In this document: piece by piece, positions 46,205-56,659 of the stretch | Layout of the letters: the number at the start of each line of letters is the position of its first letter | Position numbering within the stretch: position 1 is the stretch's first letter | NCBI GenBank assembly: GCA_958510875.1 | Contig: OY294068.1 | Span: 33,336,297-33,400,296 of the forward strand | Length of the DNA stretch: 64,000 nt | Reading direction: 5' to 3' | Origin: Endomychus coccineus | Lineage: Eukaryota > Arthropoda > Insecta > Coleoptera > Endomychidae | Notes under the pieces: generated by a model | What the model was told of the DNA's origin: nothing | The model's input: only the letters and a program-made list of their open reading frames with translations | Database searches by the model: none | Made by a program: the position numbers and the translations under genes

Positions 46205-46825
46205 CATAGACCTATTATCCTAAGGAGACGAAACATCTCATTCATAAACCTCCATTTGACTTGTCGTAATGATTACATGAAGTATGACAAAGAAAACCAA
46301 CGGACCTCTTTGTCGTCGAGTCATAATTACTCCTTATTGGCAACGCTGTAACTAAGATTGAAAACTTGGTACCCCTTGTAAGGCAACACCGCTTCGAAAT
46401 AGCTACGAGAAATACGGAAGCTTTCAAATTGCGTAGTACAGAACAAAGTTCCCATTCATAAAAGGTGCGCGGCGTTGTCGCCTCCTGAACAAATGATGCA
46501 ATGGAATGGAATAGTTTTATATTTAAAAATTTAAATATTCTATAATTCGATCGTATATTCCAGGTTACCATAAATTATGGAATATTTTTCAGAGAAAACG
46601 ACATTTCAACAGTATTGCTCCTAATATAACCAATAAATAATGCTGTGGACGTTTTTATAATAATTACAAATCTCAATCCGGCACACAGAACTACTAATCC
46701 GGCAACAGCACATTCCATACCGCCATACTGGTAATATACCGCGGTCTGAGTGGCCCGAAATTTTGGCAATGTCTGATCGTGTTTAAATGTAAACAATTCT
46801 GTCTCCTTAGGATAATAGATCTATG
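46205..46825. mobile_element. 621-bp non-autonomous element with 8-bp TSD
   Basis: The termini are CATAGACCTATTATCCTAAG at the left and, inverted at the right, CATAGATCTATTATCCTAAG; the inverted repeat continues for about 25 bp with one mismatch. Identical octamers ATTTGAAC flank it (46197-46204 and 46826-46833). CA-start termini and an 8-bp duplication fit hAT or P-type elements. The interior shows no transposase. It starts 80 bp after the mariner end. Confidence 0.85.
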
Positions 46826-48062
46826 ATTTGAACTAATTCAATACATTAAATGTAACTAGTTTCGCTAACAGCGTAGCTTCTTCAAGCAGATATTGACAAT
46901 CTAAACTTACACCTAGTGATTCAGTTGGAAATGTTCATAAAGGAGCCTCTGAATGAACGTAGGGGAGACCAGAGGTAGTTGGGTCTAGGGGCATGTTAGT
47001 ACATTTACTATGATTTAAAGACTATGTATCTTCTGTATCTTGTAAGGTATACAAGAGGTGGATTTTATGATAAGCTTTTCGGAAACTGACCAGATTATTT
47101 CAGCTTCTAAAATTTATTAATATAGCAATGTGATGTCTGAGGTTATTGTATATATCTTGACAGATGTACCAACTTGGCCCTGGATTGGGACAGGTTGGTA
47201 CAATTGACAACACCACAAAAAAATTGCTGTGTTTGCATTTAGTCCAATTTTTCTAATCCATTTACAAGGGTTTACCCTATGCTTTATCACTTTCAAATAT
47301 CAAACTTCTACCATTATTCACGATTAAGTGTGAAATATAATATCGGAAAAATGCCTACCGCGGTTTAGTTAGCTTGCTCTTGCCTTTTTGGCTAAGTTTT
47401 TGCATAATGTCGTACTGTGCGAGATCGCAAAATCTTGATTGTTAATTTAGGTTGTCACTGCGAAATAAGACTCGATGAGAAAATTCAAGATGTAACCATG
47501 TTTTAAGGCTTTGAAAAGTAATGGATACATTTTCATGATCCCTACTACGCAAAATGAGGATGAAATCGAATCTTCGAATGATCTCAATCTAATGTAGTTA
47601 AAATACGTCAACTCAGATGAATATTGATGTTTCGACTGAAATAAATTAATCTGCCGGTATGTAAACAAAAAGCACCAAATAGCGACGTGATGGACACTAG
47701 AATACCGCGCTATTGGCTGACAAGAGAACGAGCTGATTTGCAAATTAACTCTCAAAGAATTTTGCAATTTATCAAGCTTGTAGCAAATTTTAGGTAACTA
47801 AGAAGTAGTTTTGGAACGTTCTGATGATAGCAATCGATCACTCATTGAATACATTTGGAAAAAGTGATTTTTAGAAAAAAAATTTCCATTAGGCCATCAA
47901 ATACGATGTACCCCTTTGTTCTCTATTTTCTTTGAAAAATGTAACACTTTTAATATATTCAACAATAATTTTTTGTTCAGTAAACGATATCTCGAATAGA
48001 TTTTCAAAAACAAAGTAGTTATGCAGATTCGTGCATCTTGTGGTCATTAGAATTTTACTCAC

Positions 48063-48187
48063 TTGCAAACATATTCTTCAGGTGTAAGGTCTTCCGCTAC
48101 ACGAAAATAGATACTGCGAGAATTAGGTTTCACAATTCTTGAGAGGAAACCAATGAATCCTTTCCCAACAGTTTTCACTAAAGCCAT
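48063..48187 (-). CDS. Cytochrome c oxidase subunit 5A-like, exon 1
   Basis: It encodes MALVKTVGKGFIGFLSRIVK, then PNSRSIYFRVAEDLTPEEYV and C plus two bases before GTGAGT. The 41 codons plus two bases join exon 2 to give EEYVCKYVCFFNRPDIDGW, matching the EEFDxRYxxYFNRxDIDGW block of COX5A, which confirms the splice. The first 25 residues are basic, hydrophobic and free of acidic residues, as for a mitochondrial presequence, but the leader is shorter than in typical insect COX5A. The start is the first in-frame ATG after an upstream stop context. Confidence 0.88.
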
Positions 48188-48500
48188 CTAGAAGAAAGAA
48201 TGAGATGAATATTCAATGGAATACTTTAAAATGAATAGTATGACAATCTTAGGAACGCTTTACTAGAAAAATGGGATCTTGATTCTTGTAGTCCATGCTA
48301 AAACAGCATGTGCCTATACTGAGTTCATGAATAATTCCTACTAGAGGCGAGTGCTAGAGGTGGAGGCTTTCAGATATATAAAGGTTTCTTTGCCGAATTG
48401 GCCACAATTCCGTGTAAATACATTGACATAATTAAATTTTCTGAGTTATGAAGATAACTTAGATGATTGAACATAGGATTATCAATAAACGTAAAACATT
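48188..48500. promoter_or_regulatory. Presumed upstream region of the COX5A-like gene
   Basis: On the minus strand this precedes the start codon. I see no clear TATA box. A pol III-type tRNA-like unit follows at 48502, in the same orientation as the gene. Confidence 0.25.
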
Positions 48501-48501
48501 G

Positions 48502-48577
48502 AACCATAGGTGGGATTCGAACCCACAATCCTGGATGTCTAGTCCAGCAAGTTAACCAATTGCACCACTTTGGTCCC
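48502..48577 (-). tRNA. tRNA-like gene or tRNA-derived pseudogene
   Basis: The minus strand has a perfect T arm (GTGGG, loop TTCGAAT, CCCAC), a 5-bp anticodon stem (CTGGA/TCCAG) with 7-base loop CTAGACA, placing AGA at the anticodon position, a good box A (TGGTGCAATTGG) and box B (GGTTCGAATCC), and a T4 run shortly after the 3' end. The D arm pairs poorly and the acceptor stem needs a mismatch. AGA would mean serine, but the long variable arm of tRNA-Ser is absent. I therefore favour a decayed tRNA or a tRNA-derived SINE head. Confidence 0.6.
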
Positions 48578-48639
48578 GTCAGAGTCTTATATTTTTGTAG
48601 ATATAAACCTCTGAAAGAATAGTGAATCATTGATGAACA

Positions 48640-49430
48640 TAATGCGATCGGATGCTCCGCTATAGATCAACTTTAAGAAGCTCACATTTTCTTAAAAACA
48701 TTATTAATTTGTGTAAAGATTATGAAATAAATAAGTTATTCATTTCATTCATCTTTATACAAATGCATAGGGTTAGAGTATCTCATAGAATGTGAAACAA
48801 TTTTCCACGGACACTATTTATCTATTCCCCAAGCGGCAACACATTTCTACTCAACTAATGTTTTATATGCCATAAGCTGAATAAATGGATAAAATGATCA
48901 TTATCATAATCGTATAGTGATAAGCCATCATCACCTATCACAGAATTTTGTTGAAATTATCAAATAAGACGCTTCTTTCAATATTTGCTATATTCCCAGA
49001 TTAAATTTATTGTGGAAAATTGTAATGAATAAATATGAACTAAACAAATTAAGATACATGCTTCTATATTATATAGTTTTATGTTTTGCCAATGATAACA
49101 TAGCTTAATGAAGTTTGTGATGGTCATTAAAACAAAATTCAACAAACAAAATTGAACATATCATAAAATCCGAATGATATTCAGTAATCTTGATACGTAC
49201 TCAGTAACTAAGTTGCCATCTTCAGTAGTTTTGAAAAAAACAACAACAAAGATTGGAGACTCCGACAAGTATTTCGTATATTCCCCAGAAATCAACAGTA
49301 TATGCTCGCTGGAAATAATTTCTGGAGAACATATCTAACCTTTTTAGTTTGATTCAGATTTACTGAAGAAGCCAAAATACCTATTCAGATTACCAAATAT
49401 TATTGTGGCATCGAAAAAAATAACAGTTTA
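48640..49430. other. No recognisable gene
   Basis: AT-rich sequence. No motif or repeat boundary identified. Confidence 0.35.
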
Positions 49431-49434
49431 GATT

Positions 49435-50010
49435 TTCACGAATTTAATACATTAAATATGCGACTAGTTTCTCTAATAACGTAGCTTATCCAAGGAGATA
49501 TTAGAAAATACTAACTTATACAACAAAATACCTAATACTGTAAATTACATTAATGATAATATTAGGATAGATGGATAAACTGGTAACAAACAGGAAATCT
49601 AATTTTACAAATTTAGCATTCAGCAGGATATCGAAATTTTTATGCTCATTAATTTCTAGGCTATCAAGCATATTTAATTTATTACCTTAATTCTGAATTC
49701 GTAAAATTTATAGTTTTCCATAGCTAAATGTTCTGCAAAAGTTGGATCAGTTATATTATCAATGAAAGTATGCCTTTGATTCGTTCTTTAAAAATGTCCT
49801 TGCTGTTTGATCAATGTATATTTTAGGGCAATACCTACAAGCCAGCTTGTGAATCCCACATTTGTCTTCATCGGATGATTTATCTTTGATATTTTTGATG
49901 ATATCGATCGATGTAAGAATACTTTTGCTTTATTGTAGGAAACTCGGAGTTTAATTTGCGTCTTTTTTTGTATAGGATCGGATCTATTAATCCAGGGGAT
50001 CATAATGTAC
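49435..50010 (-). pseudogene. Penelope-like element remnant (GIY-YIG)
   Basis: On the minus strand about 49870-49700 reads DKCGIHKLACRYCPKIYIDQ, then TFAEHLAMENYKF, the beginning and middle of a GIY-YIG domain with several decayed positions. The left end shares ACTAGTTTCTCTAATAACGT with 46850-46890, a recurring end sequence. No RT remains. Confidence 0.6.
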
Positions 50011-51000
50011 TGCGATCGTAATGATTAGCAAATATTAATGATTCTTAAAATAGTTATCAACTACTTTTTTATTTTATTACTAATGAGACAATTGAATTGA
50101 AGTATTGTCGGAGATAATATACAATATTGGTTGTGTATGAATAAATACTACTGATTCGTTTTTTTAATTTGTTGTCCATAATGTACGGGAAAACATACAA
50201 TGAAAGAACATAATGCAACATATGAATTCAACAACACAGTTTGGTTAGTCTGCACGGTACAGCATCATACATAGATAGGTACACTCTGTTGTACAATTGT
50301 ATTATTTTAAATGAATAATAAGTTTCGATAAAAGTAACACAACATATCAAAATAGGAAACCTTCAATATGAATTATACAGTATGAGTTATTTGCAAGGTT
50401 TCAGCTCATCCAAGTGAATTGCAAGGGCGTTCCACCTGATAATTAGATAATTCGTACGTGGGGTAAAATGAGGTTAGACTGATGAGTGAAGGACTCAATC
50501 AGAGGTTCACAAATACTAGAACTTTATTCATTACGCCAGTTCAGAATAACAACCGAATGCTTGATCGAGGCAAATCATCATCGCATTATTTTATAATTTA
50601 ATTGGTGACAGAACAGGTGATCCATATAGAAGCATGTAAATGGTTCCATATTAATAATTGTTCGGAATCAATTATTATCATTTGAGCGGAATAATCCGAA
50701 AGTGCCAATTGTTCAAATGCAATTATTCAAATATTTTTTATTAACTGCTAATTTTAATTATCTTGAACTACTGCAACGCTGTTGAAAAAAGCTATGATTA
50801 ATTGATCACTGACTACCCTCACTTATGTTAGCACTCGCGAACTTTCGCAACTATTTTAGGAACATTATTTTTTCACTAAGCTATATGTGACATTTATAAC
50901 CTAACATTTTCTATTTGCTTGTGTATGGTAGATAATAATTTATTATGTAATCTAATACTATGGATGAAGAATTATTCCATTTGCGACGAAGGCGTGCAAT
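50011..51000. other. No recognisable gene
   Basis: About 50770-50840 shares phrases with 4790-4850 (AAAAAAGCTATGATTAATTG, CCCTCACTTATG), suggesting an old PLE-linked repeat. Otherwise nothing is seen. Confidence 0.35.
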
Positions 51001-51006
51001 TGCCGT

Positions 51007-51241
51007 TTATGTATTTAATTCCTCCAGATATGCAGACTTTTCTGCAGGCGTTTGGGCGCTTTCAGTCACATCTTCAGACTGTCCAAACTCAATGCAATTA
51101 TGTTCTTCGTATTGCAATGGACTGAGGGTGCTACCACAGTCACTGCATTCAAAATAATACTAAAAATACATTTAGTTAATTTATTTCTAACCAAAATACA
51201 TAAATTTACAATGTAGATACCTCATCAGGATCAGGATTCAT
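51007..51241 (-). CDS. Small two-exon zinc-ribbon-like ORF (tentative)
   Basis: On the minus strand, MNPDPDE (51241-51221) precedes a GTATCT donor. An acceptor TTTTTAG above 51159 leads to YYFECSDCGSTLSPLQYEEH and NCIEFGQSEDV, ending EELNT-stop at 51007. Both junctions are in phase 0, total 57 residues. The C-x2-C ... H-x-C arrangement with an acidic start resembles small zinc-finger N-termini of PIF/Harbinger-type MADF accessory proteins in insects, whose MADF part would follow. Here a stop comes first. It may be a remnant. Homology is a memory-based impression only. Confidence 0.3.
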
Positions 51242-51259
51242 TTCGTACCAATTTACAAT

Positions 51260-52495
51260 ATAAGAATGAAAACAAACAAGCACATAACCCGAGTAAATAC
51301 TGAATAAAGTATAATGATGAGGTTATCTTCGTCTTCTCTACTACTTTTATCCCTCAGCGCATGCTCAAGCAGTCTAAGTGATCTGGACTTGTCCGCCCCC
51401 GTTCTGATTGATTGAAGTGATTTTAATTCATTATTTTTCCATGTTTTATAGAGGGTGCTTAGAAATTTACAGATTTTAGAATTTTGTAACTTCCACTCTC
51501 ATTACTATAGCAACTAGAACCTCCTGAGTGAAGCTTACAATAATTTTGTTTCTAAAATGAGTTTCCATATCACTTCTTTTGTTTCTCGCCAGATATTTCA
51601 CCAATGTTATGTGTAGGTACAATTATATATTTCGATCTATATCTGCTGTTTCTAAGTCACGAATATAGTAGTTTTAAAATTGTTATATTTCAATTGAAAA
51701 TCTGTACCGTGACTGTATCTGTTAAACTAGCAGGTACCCCATCGTGGGTAAGTTATGCTAATACAAAAAAAGCGGAAATGTGTATCGTGAACCGATTCGA
51801 ACAATTTCGGGCCTTGTCTATGTATTCATCTACGAATGCAAATTAATTTGTCACACACCAAACTGGCAGTCAACTGAATCGGTTGCTATACATTCAATCA
51901 CAGATGAAATCAAGGATAGTAATGTAATAAATGAATCAAATTAATTACTTTTGAAATATTTTGTTGTACAACCGAGTTCAATTGTTGTTTAAGTTATGAT
52001 AATGAAAAAGAAAAAGCAGATAATTGAAATATTATCGAATACTACTTGCAAAATGAGTTATCCTATTGAATTTTGGGGAAACATAAAAAGCTTTTGTAGA
52101 AAAACAAAGCAGAATATTCTTAAAAGACTATTGTATCTTTTTGCATTTCTTCTGCATTTGAAATGATTTCCTTAACATGAAATTGAATGAGCAGGAACTT
52201 TGAATTGAGTTTTGACAATATTTTAAGATTGTTAATTCGATAATTAAGAGACAAAATGTTTTTTTCACTTTATTTTGTAACTGAATCAATAGTTAGGGGA
52301 ATCAATAGTTTTGAAACACGTTTCTTCTAACCTTTGACCTTATACTATTATTGAAATATCTTGATGTTTTGAAAAATTGTTGAGCATATATATAGAATAT
52401 AATGAAGAGAATAGATTTATTCATGTTGATAAATTATTTAAGACATGTCACTGTCACTACAATTTTGTATATGAGGCATGAACTAAAATAAGATA
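51260..52495. other. No recognisable gene
   Basis: AT-rich sequence. The 80-codon frame at 51604-51846 has no domain. Confidence 0.35.
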
Positions 52496-52499
52496 AAAC

Positions 52500-53115
52500 A
52501 AATAAATTATAAACGAGTTCACACTGTGGATACACTATAACATTACCTTCAAATACCTACTTCAATAAAATTCAGAAGTTCTTACTCATTATTCATTAGT
52601 AAATAATACATTCCATAATTTGTTTTCTGAATTTGCAATACAACCAGTTTATAGAAGTAAGAACAAGCCAAAAAACCGTTTGGTCAACACTTGTGTTTCG
52701 AATTTCGACAAATTCGGGATTTGTGAGTCGTCTTTAAAATGCTGTGTGGGTCAAACTAAAAGGAACATTCTAACTCGGTATAAAGAACATTTTCCCCATA
52801 TAAAGAAAAATAATGGTGAAAAATCAGCTTTAGCCGAACATATTTTGAATACAGTTCACACAATTTCTCAAGAAACTTAATCACTTTTAAAACACAGTAC
52901 AGACAAATATCTAGGTAATTTAGGGATGGAAATGTATAAATGAAAAAGCATTTTCTCAATTCCGACTTATCTCTAGCTGAGGGTAACCCCTTGTTTAGAT
53001 TAGTATCCCCAAATAGTATTTAAACAGGCACATTTTGATTTACAATTTAGTTTACTCTGATCATTGCTACTTGATAGCTGAAAGATACTCAGTACTTTAC
53101 GTTTATTTTTTGTGG
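52500..53115 (+). pseudogene. Penelope-like element fragment (GIY-YIG), same family as 38.6 kb
   Basis: The plus-strand frame from 52620 reads FAIQPVYRSKNKPKNRLVNT, then FGICESSLKCCVGQTKRNIL, TRYKEHFPHIKKNNGEKSAL and NTVHTISQET. This is the GIY-YIG region with zinc-binding-type cysteines. It is followed by GAAATGTATAAATG and then the end sequence ATTTAAACAGGCACATTTTG also seen at 39210. A degenerate hammerhead (CTCTGATCA, TTGCTACTTGATAGC, GAAA, ATACTCAGTAC) lies at 53046-53087. Stops after HTISQET show decay. Confidence 0.75.
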
Positions 53116-53689
53116 ATAAGAGTGGAATAAAAAACAAGTTAAAACATATGGTTCAAATTTAACATACAATATTTCTAGAAGAATGAATCCTTCAACAATT
53201 ACATTTATTACAAACAATTTCAAAATAATAACAATCAAAAATGATAACAATAAGGTATTATATTTTCCAAGTTGAGTTCAACATTTTGAAAGTGATAGAT
53301 CTAGGATAAAATGTATAAGAATGATATGCCCTCAAAGCAAATTGTTTGCGAAAACAATTCTAAATATTCAAGAGGTATTTCGTTGAAGAACACCGAAGAA
53401 AGAAAATGGACTTTCTCAACAACTGACAAACAGGCGAACACAATCATGCTAGCGTGAACGCTTCAAAATTGAATCGACAAAAATTGAACAATATTTCCAA
53501 AAGGAAAACAACAGAAGAACTTAACACTAAACCTTCTCCTGAACTAATCTATACACTGTCCAGAAGAGATGTTACATATATAAGGAACTCTATTGGGAGT
53601 CAACATCTTCAATTACTTCCAAAACTAACGATAAACGCAAGAAGATATGCAAATTTTACTCAATGAAATTGAGATTAAAATAGGAAAAC

Positions 53690-54520
53690 CCCCAGGAGTC
53701 GACGAAGACCAGCAAGGGGTCCATGTCAGCGAAAAAAAAATTGGGGGTCTATGAGATGAATGGGGGTCCACGATAATAGATATCATTTTCGCAATTATAA
53801 TATTGCGAAGTTGGGATTTTATAATGCACTATTTTATTCTATACAATTATACATTAATTAAATTAAATTTAATTACGTAGTAATTAATTTAGTATATTCC
53901 ATAACATTGTGTATTAGTTAGGTGTTAGGCTATTCGCTTTGTGCTCACTTTGAACTTGCACATAATGGTACAAATATCATCGTTACCGGGTTATGCGGGT
54001 GCATACGCGCAGTAGAAATTCTTTTGTCCGTTCTTCTCCATTCTTGTCTCAGAGTTTCGTAAATACATCTAGGAAGATGACGTTTCAACATTTAAATGCC
54101 CTCTATTGAGATCTTAAAACTAGCTTTGAGGATGTTTTGACTCTGGTAATACCACAGTCGATAATGAACCCATATGGTGACATTGAAGAAACGGATGTTA
54201 CATTACAAGAGGAACTGATCAGAATTAGCACTAACGAAGAACTTAAGGTACAGTTTAGAAACGGGTATCAGCAATTCTGGCTTCAAAAAGGCATTACTTG
54301 TTACTTATCCCGTATTATGGAATATCGCAAGAAAGTTTTTAATTGTTTTTCCATTTCCATATCTAGTATGTTGTTTTCAAGTTTTTCACACTACACTGTA
54401 CTACAGTTAGAAATTTAAATTTTAAAAGTGAGTAGCACTATACCAGCTGTCAAAAACACATCTGAACTTGTTGAGTAAGCAGGGGGTCTACCCAAAACCG
54501 AAAAACATGACAAGTGTTCT
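53690..54520 (+). pseudogene. hAT-family (ZBED5-like) transposase C-terminal fragment
   Basis: The translation of 54070-54370 reads FEDVLTLVIPQSIMNPYGDI, then TDVTLQEELIRISTNEELKV and GYQQFWLQKGI, matching the C-terminal region before the hAT dimerisation domain of ZBED5/SCAN-type proteins (VSLQEEL, then FW). The dimerisation motif is lost after a frameshift. Flanks carry GGGGGTCTATG (about 53741) and AGGGGGTCTAC (about 54482), G-rich blocks of the type seen near hAT ends. Ends are approximate. Confidence 0.6.
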
Positions 54521-55270
54521 ATGAAACAAAAAAGCTTAGGGACCTTTGGTCTAGGACAAACACCAAGCGTCGGAGCATGCGGTTCTAGATATATTGATGA
54601 GTACTCCGTGCGAATGAGGGATTTTAACATAGACTTCCAAGACAAGATGCTTGTGGTGAAGCTTCTCGGCTATGGTGAGATATATAAGACCATCTGGATC
54701 TGTTCGGACACTCAAGTGGCACTCAAGGCACTGACAAGCCCGACTGGGTCCTCGGGGCTTGTCAGGGATACCAGGGCGTGCACTTAGTATAGAAAGGGAA
54801 TGCGAGAGCGGACAAACTGGTCAGAGACGAGGCCAGATTGGACGGTCCTCGAGACCCCCTTGCTAGTATCCCCAACAACGGAGGTATACAGATATTGCGG
54901 AATCATCTGAGAAATCAACATGCCTCAGCATGGAGAAGCATTGACAGCTATCGAACTGCTGAAGTGCTGCTTGGTAATGAGGCAGGCCTAAGGGTAAGCG
55001 AGAGTAGGCAAAGCATCAGGATAATCTCCGAGATCTTTACAGGTTACGGAAATCTGATGAAACTTAAACATATAGTAGGAAAAAGTGACACTCTCTTCTG
55101 AATAAGATGCGAGAAAAACAAGTCATCAACCCACTTTATTTGTGGATGTTATGCCCTCATTCGAGCCAGGTTGACCTCTCTAGGCTCGGGGATCACCACG
55201 GCCGGTAACATAAAGGATCTAAGCGTGAAAAAGATCTTAGGATTCTGTAGAGCAGCAGGTTATCCCAAAT
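54521..55270 (+). pseudogene. LINE RNase H fragment
   Basis: The frame includes TIWICSDTQVALKALTSPTG (the SDSQAALKAL motif of LINE RNase H), followed by a decayed WVxGHxG region and a tail with RNHLRNQHASAW and a CxxC-like HFICGCYAL. It is 5'-truncated and frameshifted. It lies just upstream of nompA exon 1. Confidence 0.7.
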
Positions 55271-55884
55271 TCCCCCCTGAAAATCGTAGCAGGGGGTGGT
55301 GTACAAGGATCTTTGGCTAAGTGCTCTGAACTTTCTATTAAGAACGCTACCATTGCAACCTATACCAATACTAATTCATGTAACACACTATTCTAATATC
55401 AACCTTCATCTAATTTCTGTATCCACCGCTACAAGCAGAAGACTGATGCGGTATTGTTCAAATAATAAAAAACAATTGGGTGAAGGGGAGATTAATCGAA
55501 ACATCTATTTGTAAGGTGGGAAAACGAAGAAAAACGTTGCTACACCTGAACCATTTCCAAAAAAGAAGGATTTTGGGGGTAGTCTTGATTTGATTAAGGT
55601 ATACGACACATTTTATTAAAACTAGGATCTCCACCTTGATTGATTACATTGATTAATTTATCGACATGTAGATGCATAGACCTATTATTAATTGTGAGAA
55701 CCCGGAAGACCGTACACCGACAATGTATTGTATTGCCGAATTCGATCGTTAGAAGCATTGATTCATTTCAAACTATTATAAAACAAATTGTTAGGTGCAT
55801 GCTTTGTTGATTTAGTTTATTCATTCCAGAAGTAGAAGTATGTCCAGATAGTGCGGGTGTTTCCAATTCCACAAGAGAATCAAA

Positions 55885-55960
55885 ATGAAAAATTACCCAT
55901 ACGTTCCCAGTATGGTGCAAGCAATTACTGTTCTCACGGTTTTGAAGATGATGACGAAGG
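55885..55960 (+). CDS. nompA: nompA exon 1 (signal peptide)
   Basis: It encodes MKNYPYVPSMVQAITVLTVL and KMMTK plus one base before a GTATGTG donor. It has a short basic start, a hydrophobic core and a probable cleavage near KAQTSC once joined to exon 2. This fits NompA, an extracellular matrix protein made by support cells of type I sense organs and needed to attach the dendritic cap to sensory cilia. A CAG acceptor-like TTCATTCCAG at about 55820-55829 suggests an upstream non-coding exon. The start is the first ATG of an open frame with correct phase into exon 2. Confidence 0.75.
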
Positions 55961-56213
55961 GTATGTGATCCTAGATTCTTTTAACATTTGCTACATCTAT
56001 TTATTTATTTATTTTGGGTAATATCTTGAATGATATATCCGATTAATTGGTAATGTGTATTATATGTTGTGCAAAAACCCCAGAATGCGGACAATCCGAT
56101 GACGACTCAAAGTTCGAAAGTTTGAGACTTCGACTGCTGCTCTTTTGGACAATCCTAGTAGTGGCGAAGCTGAAATACATTCTTAACACACTCCTTAATA
56201 TTCATCTTTTCAG

Positions 56214-56564
56214 CCCAAACGTCTTGCGGCTCCGGATCGATGAATGGAAAGGTTATGTATGAGCGACTACCCAACATACAACTACAGGGATTTGATGATG
56301 ACATAGTGAGAGATTCAGCACCCCCATTCATGGTATTAGAAAAATGCGAAGATTTATGTTTGCGGGATAGAACATCAAATAATATCGTCCGAACATGTTC
56401 TTCTTTCGATTTTCAAGCTGGTAGTCGAATAGCAACATACAACGGAGGACCAGAGTATGAAGAGTCTACGTGTTACCTGTCCGCAGAACAAGCTCGACCT
56501 GAGGGGATGGGGAGTTTGATGATTGCACCAAATAGCGTACATTTCACTGAAGTTTGTTTAACTT
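56214..56564 (+). CDS. nompA: nompA exon 2 (first PAN/apple module)
   Basis: The acceptor is TTTTCAG, the donor GTAAGT. The length of 351 has phase 1 at both ends. After QTSCGSGSMNGKVMYERLP it has the PAN cysteine set: EKCEDLCLRD, RTCSSFDF, ESTCYLS and EVCLT. PAN modules are disulfide-bonded protein or carbohydrate binding domains. The region after QLQGFDDDIVRDSAPPFMVL is the usual PAN N-terminal lead. It is a little longer than the following modules. Exon-per-module with symmetric phase 1-1 suggests the domain array grew by exon duplication. Confidence 0.85.
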
Positions 56565-56659
56565 GTAAGTAGTTGCTTCATTAGAGCTGTGGTTGATTTG
56601 CGAGTTATTATGAATCAAACTTTCATATTAGTGCTGTCAAATGGGTATAAAAATAGGCC

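Larger units (their letters stand above)
44389..48062 (-). other. COX5A-like intron 1 (3.7 kb), colonised by elements
   Basis: It is bounded by GTGAGT at 48062-48057 and the ACCATAG acceptor above 44388. Three elements in it are described separately (44503-44649, 44957-46125 and 46205-46825). The part 46834-48062 has no recognisable content. A motif shared with 49435-49500 (ACTAGTTTC, then GTAGCTT) occurs at 46857. Confidence 0.75.

Noticed and set aside
46242..46571. 109-codon minus-strand frame
   Set aside because: Lies wholly inside the 621-bp non-autonomous element and has no transposase features.
48370..48630. 86-codon minus-strand frame
   Set aside because: Runs through the tRNA-like unit; the C/W-rich part is translated tRNA.
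50478..50505. CTGATGAGTGAAGGACTC as a hammerhead
   Set aside because: A possible short hairpin follows, but GAAA and stem III are missing.
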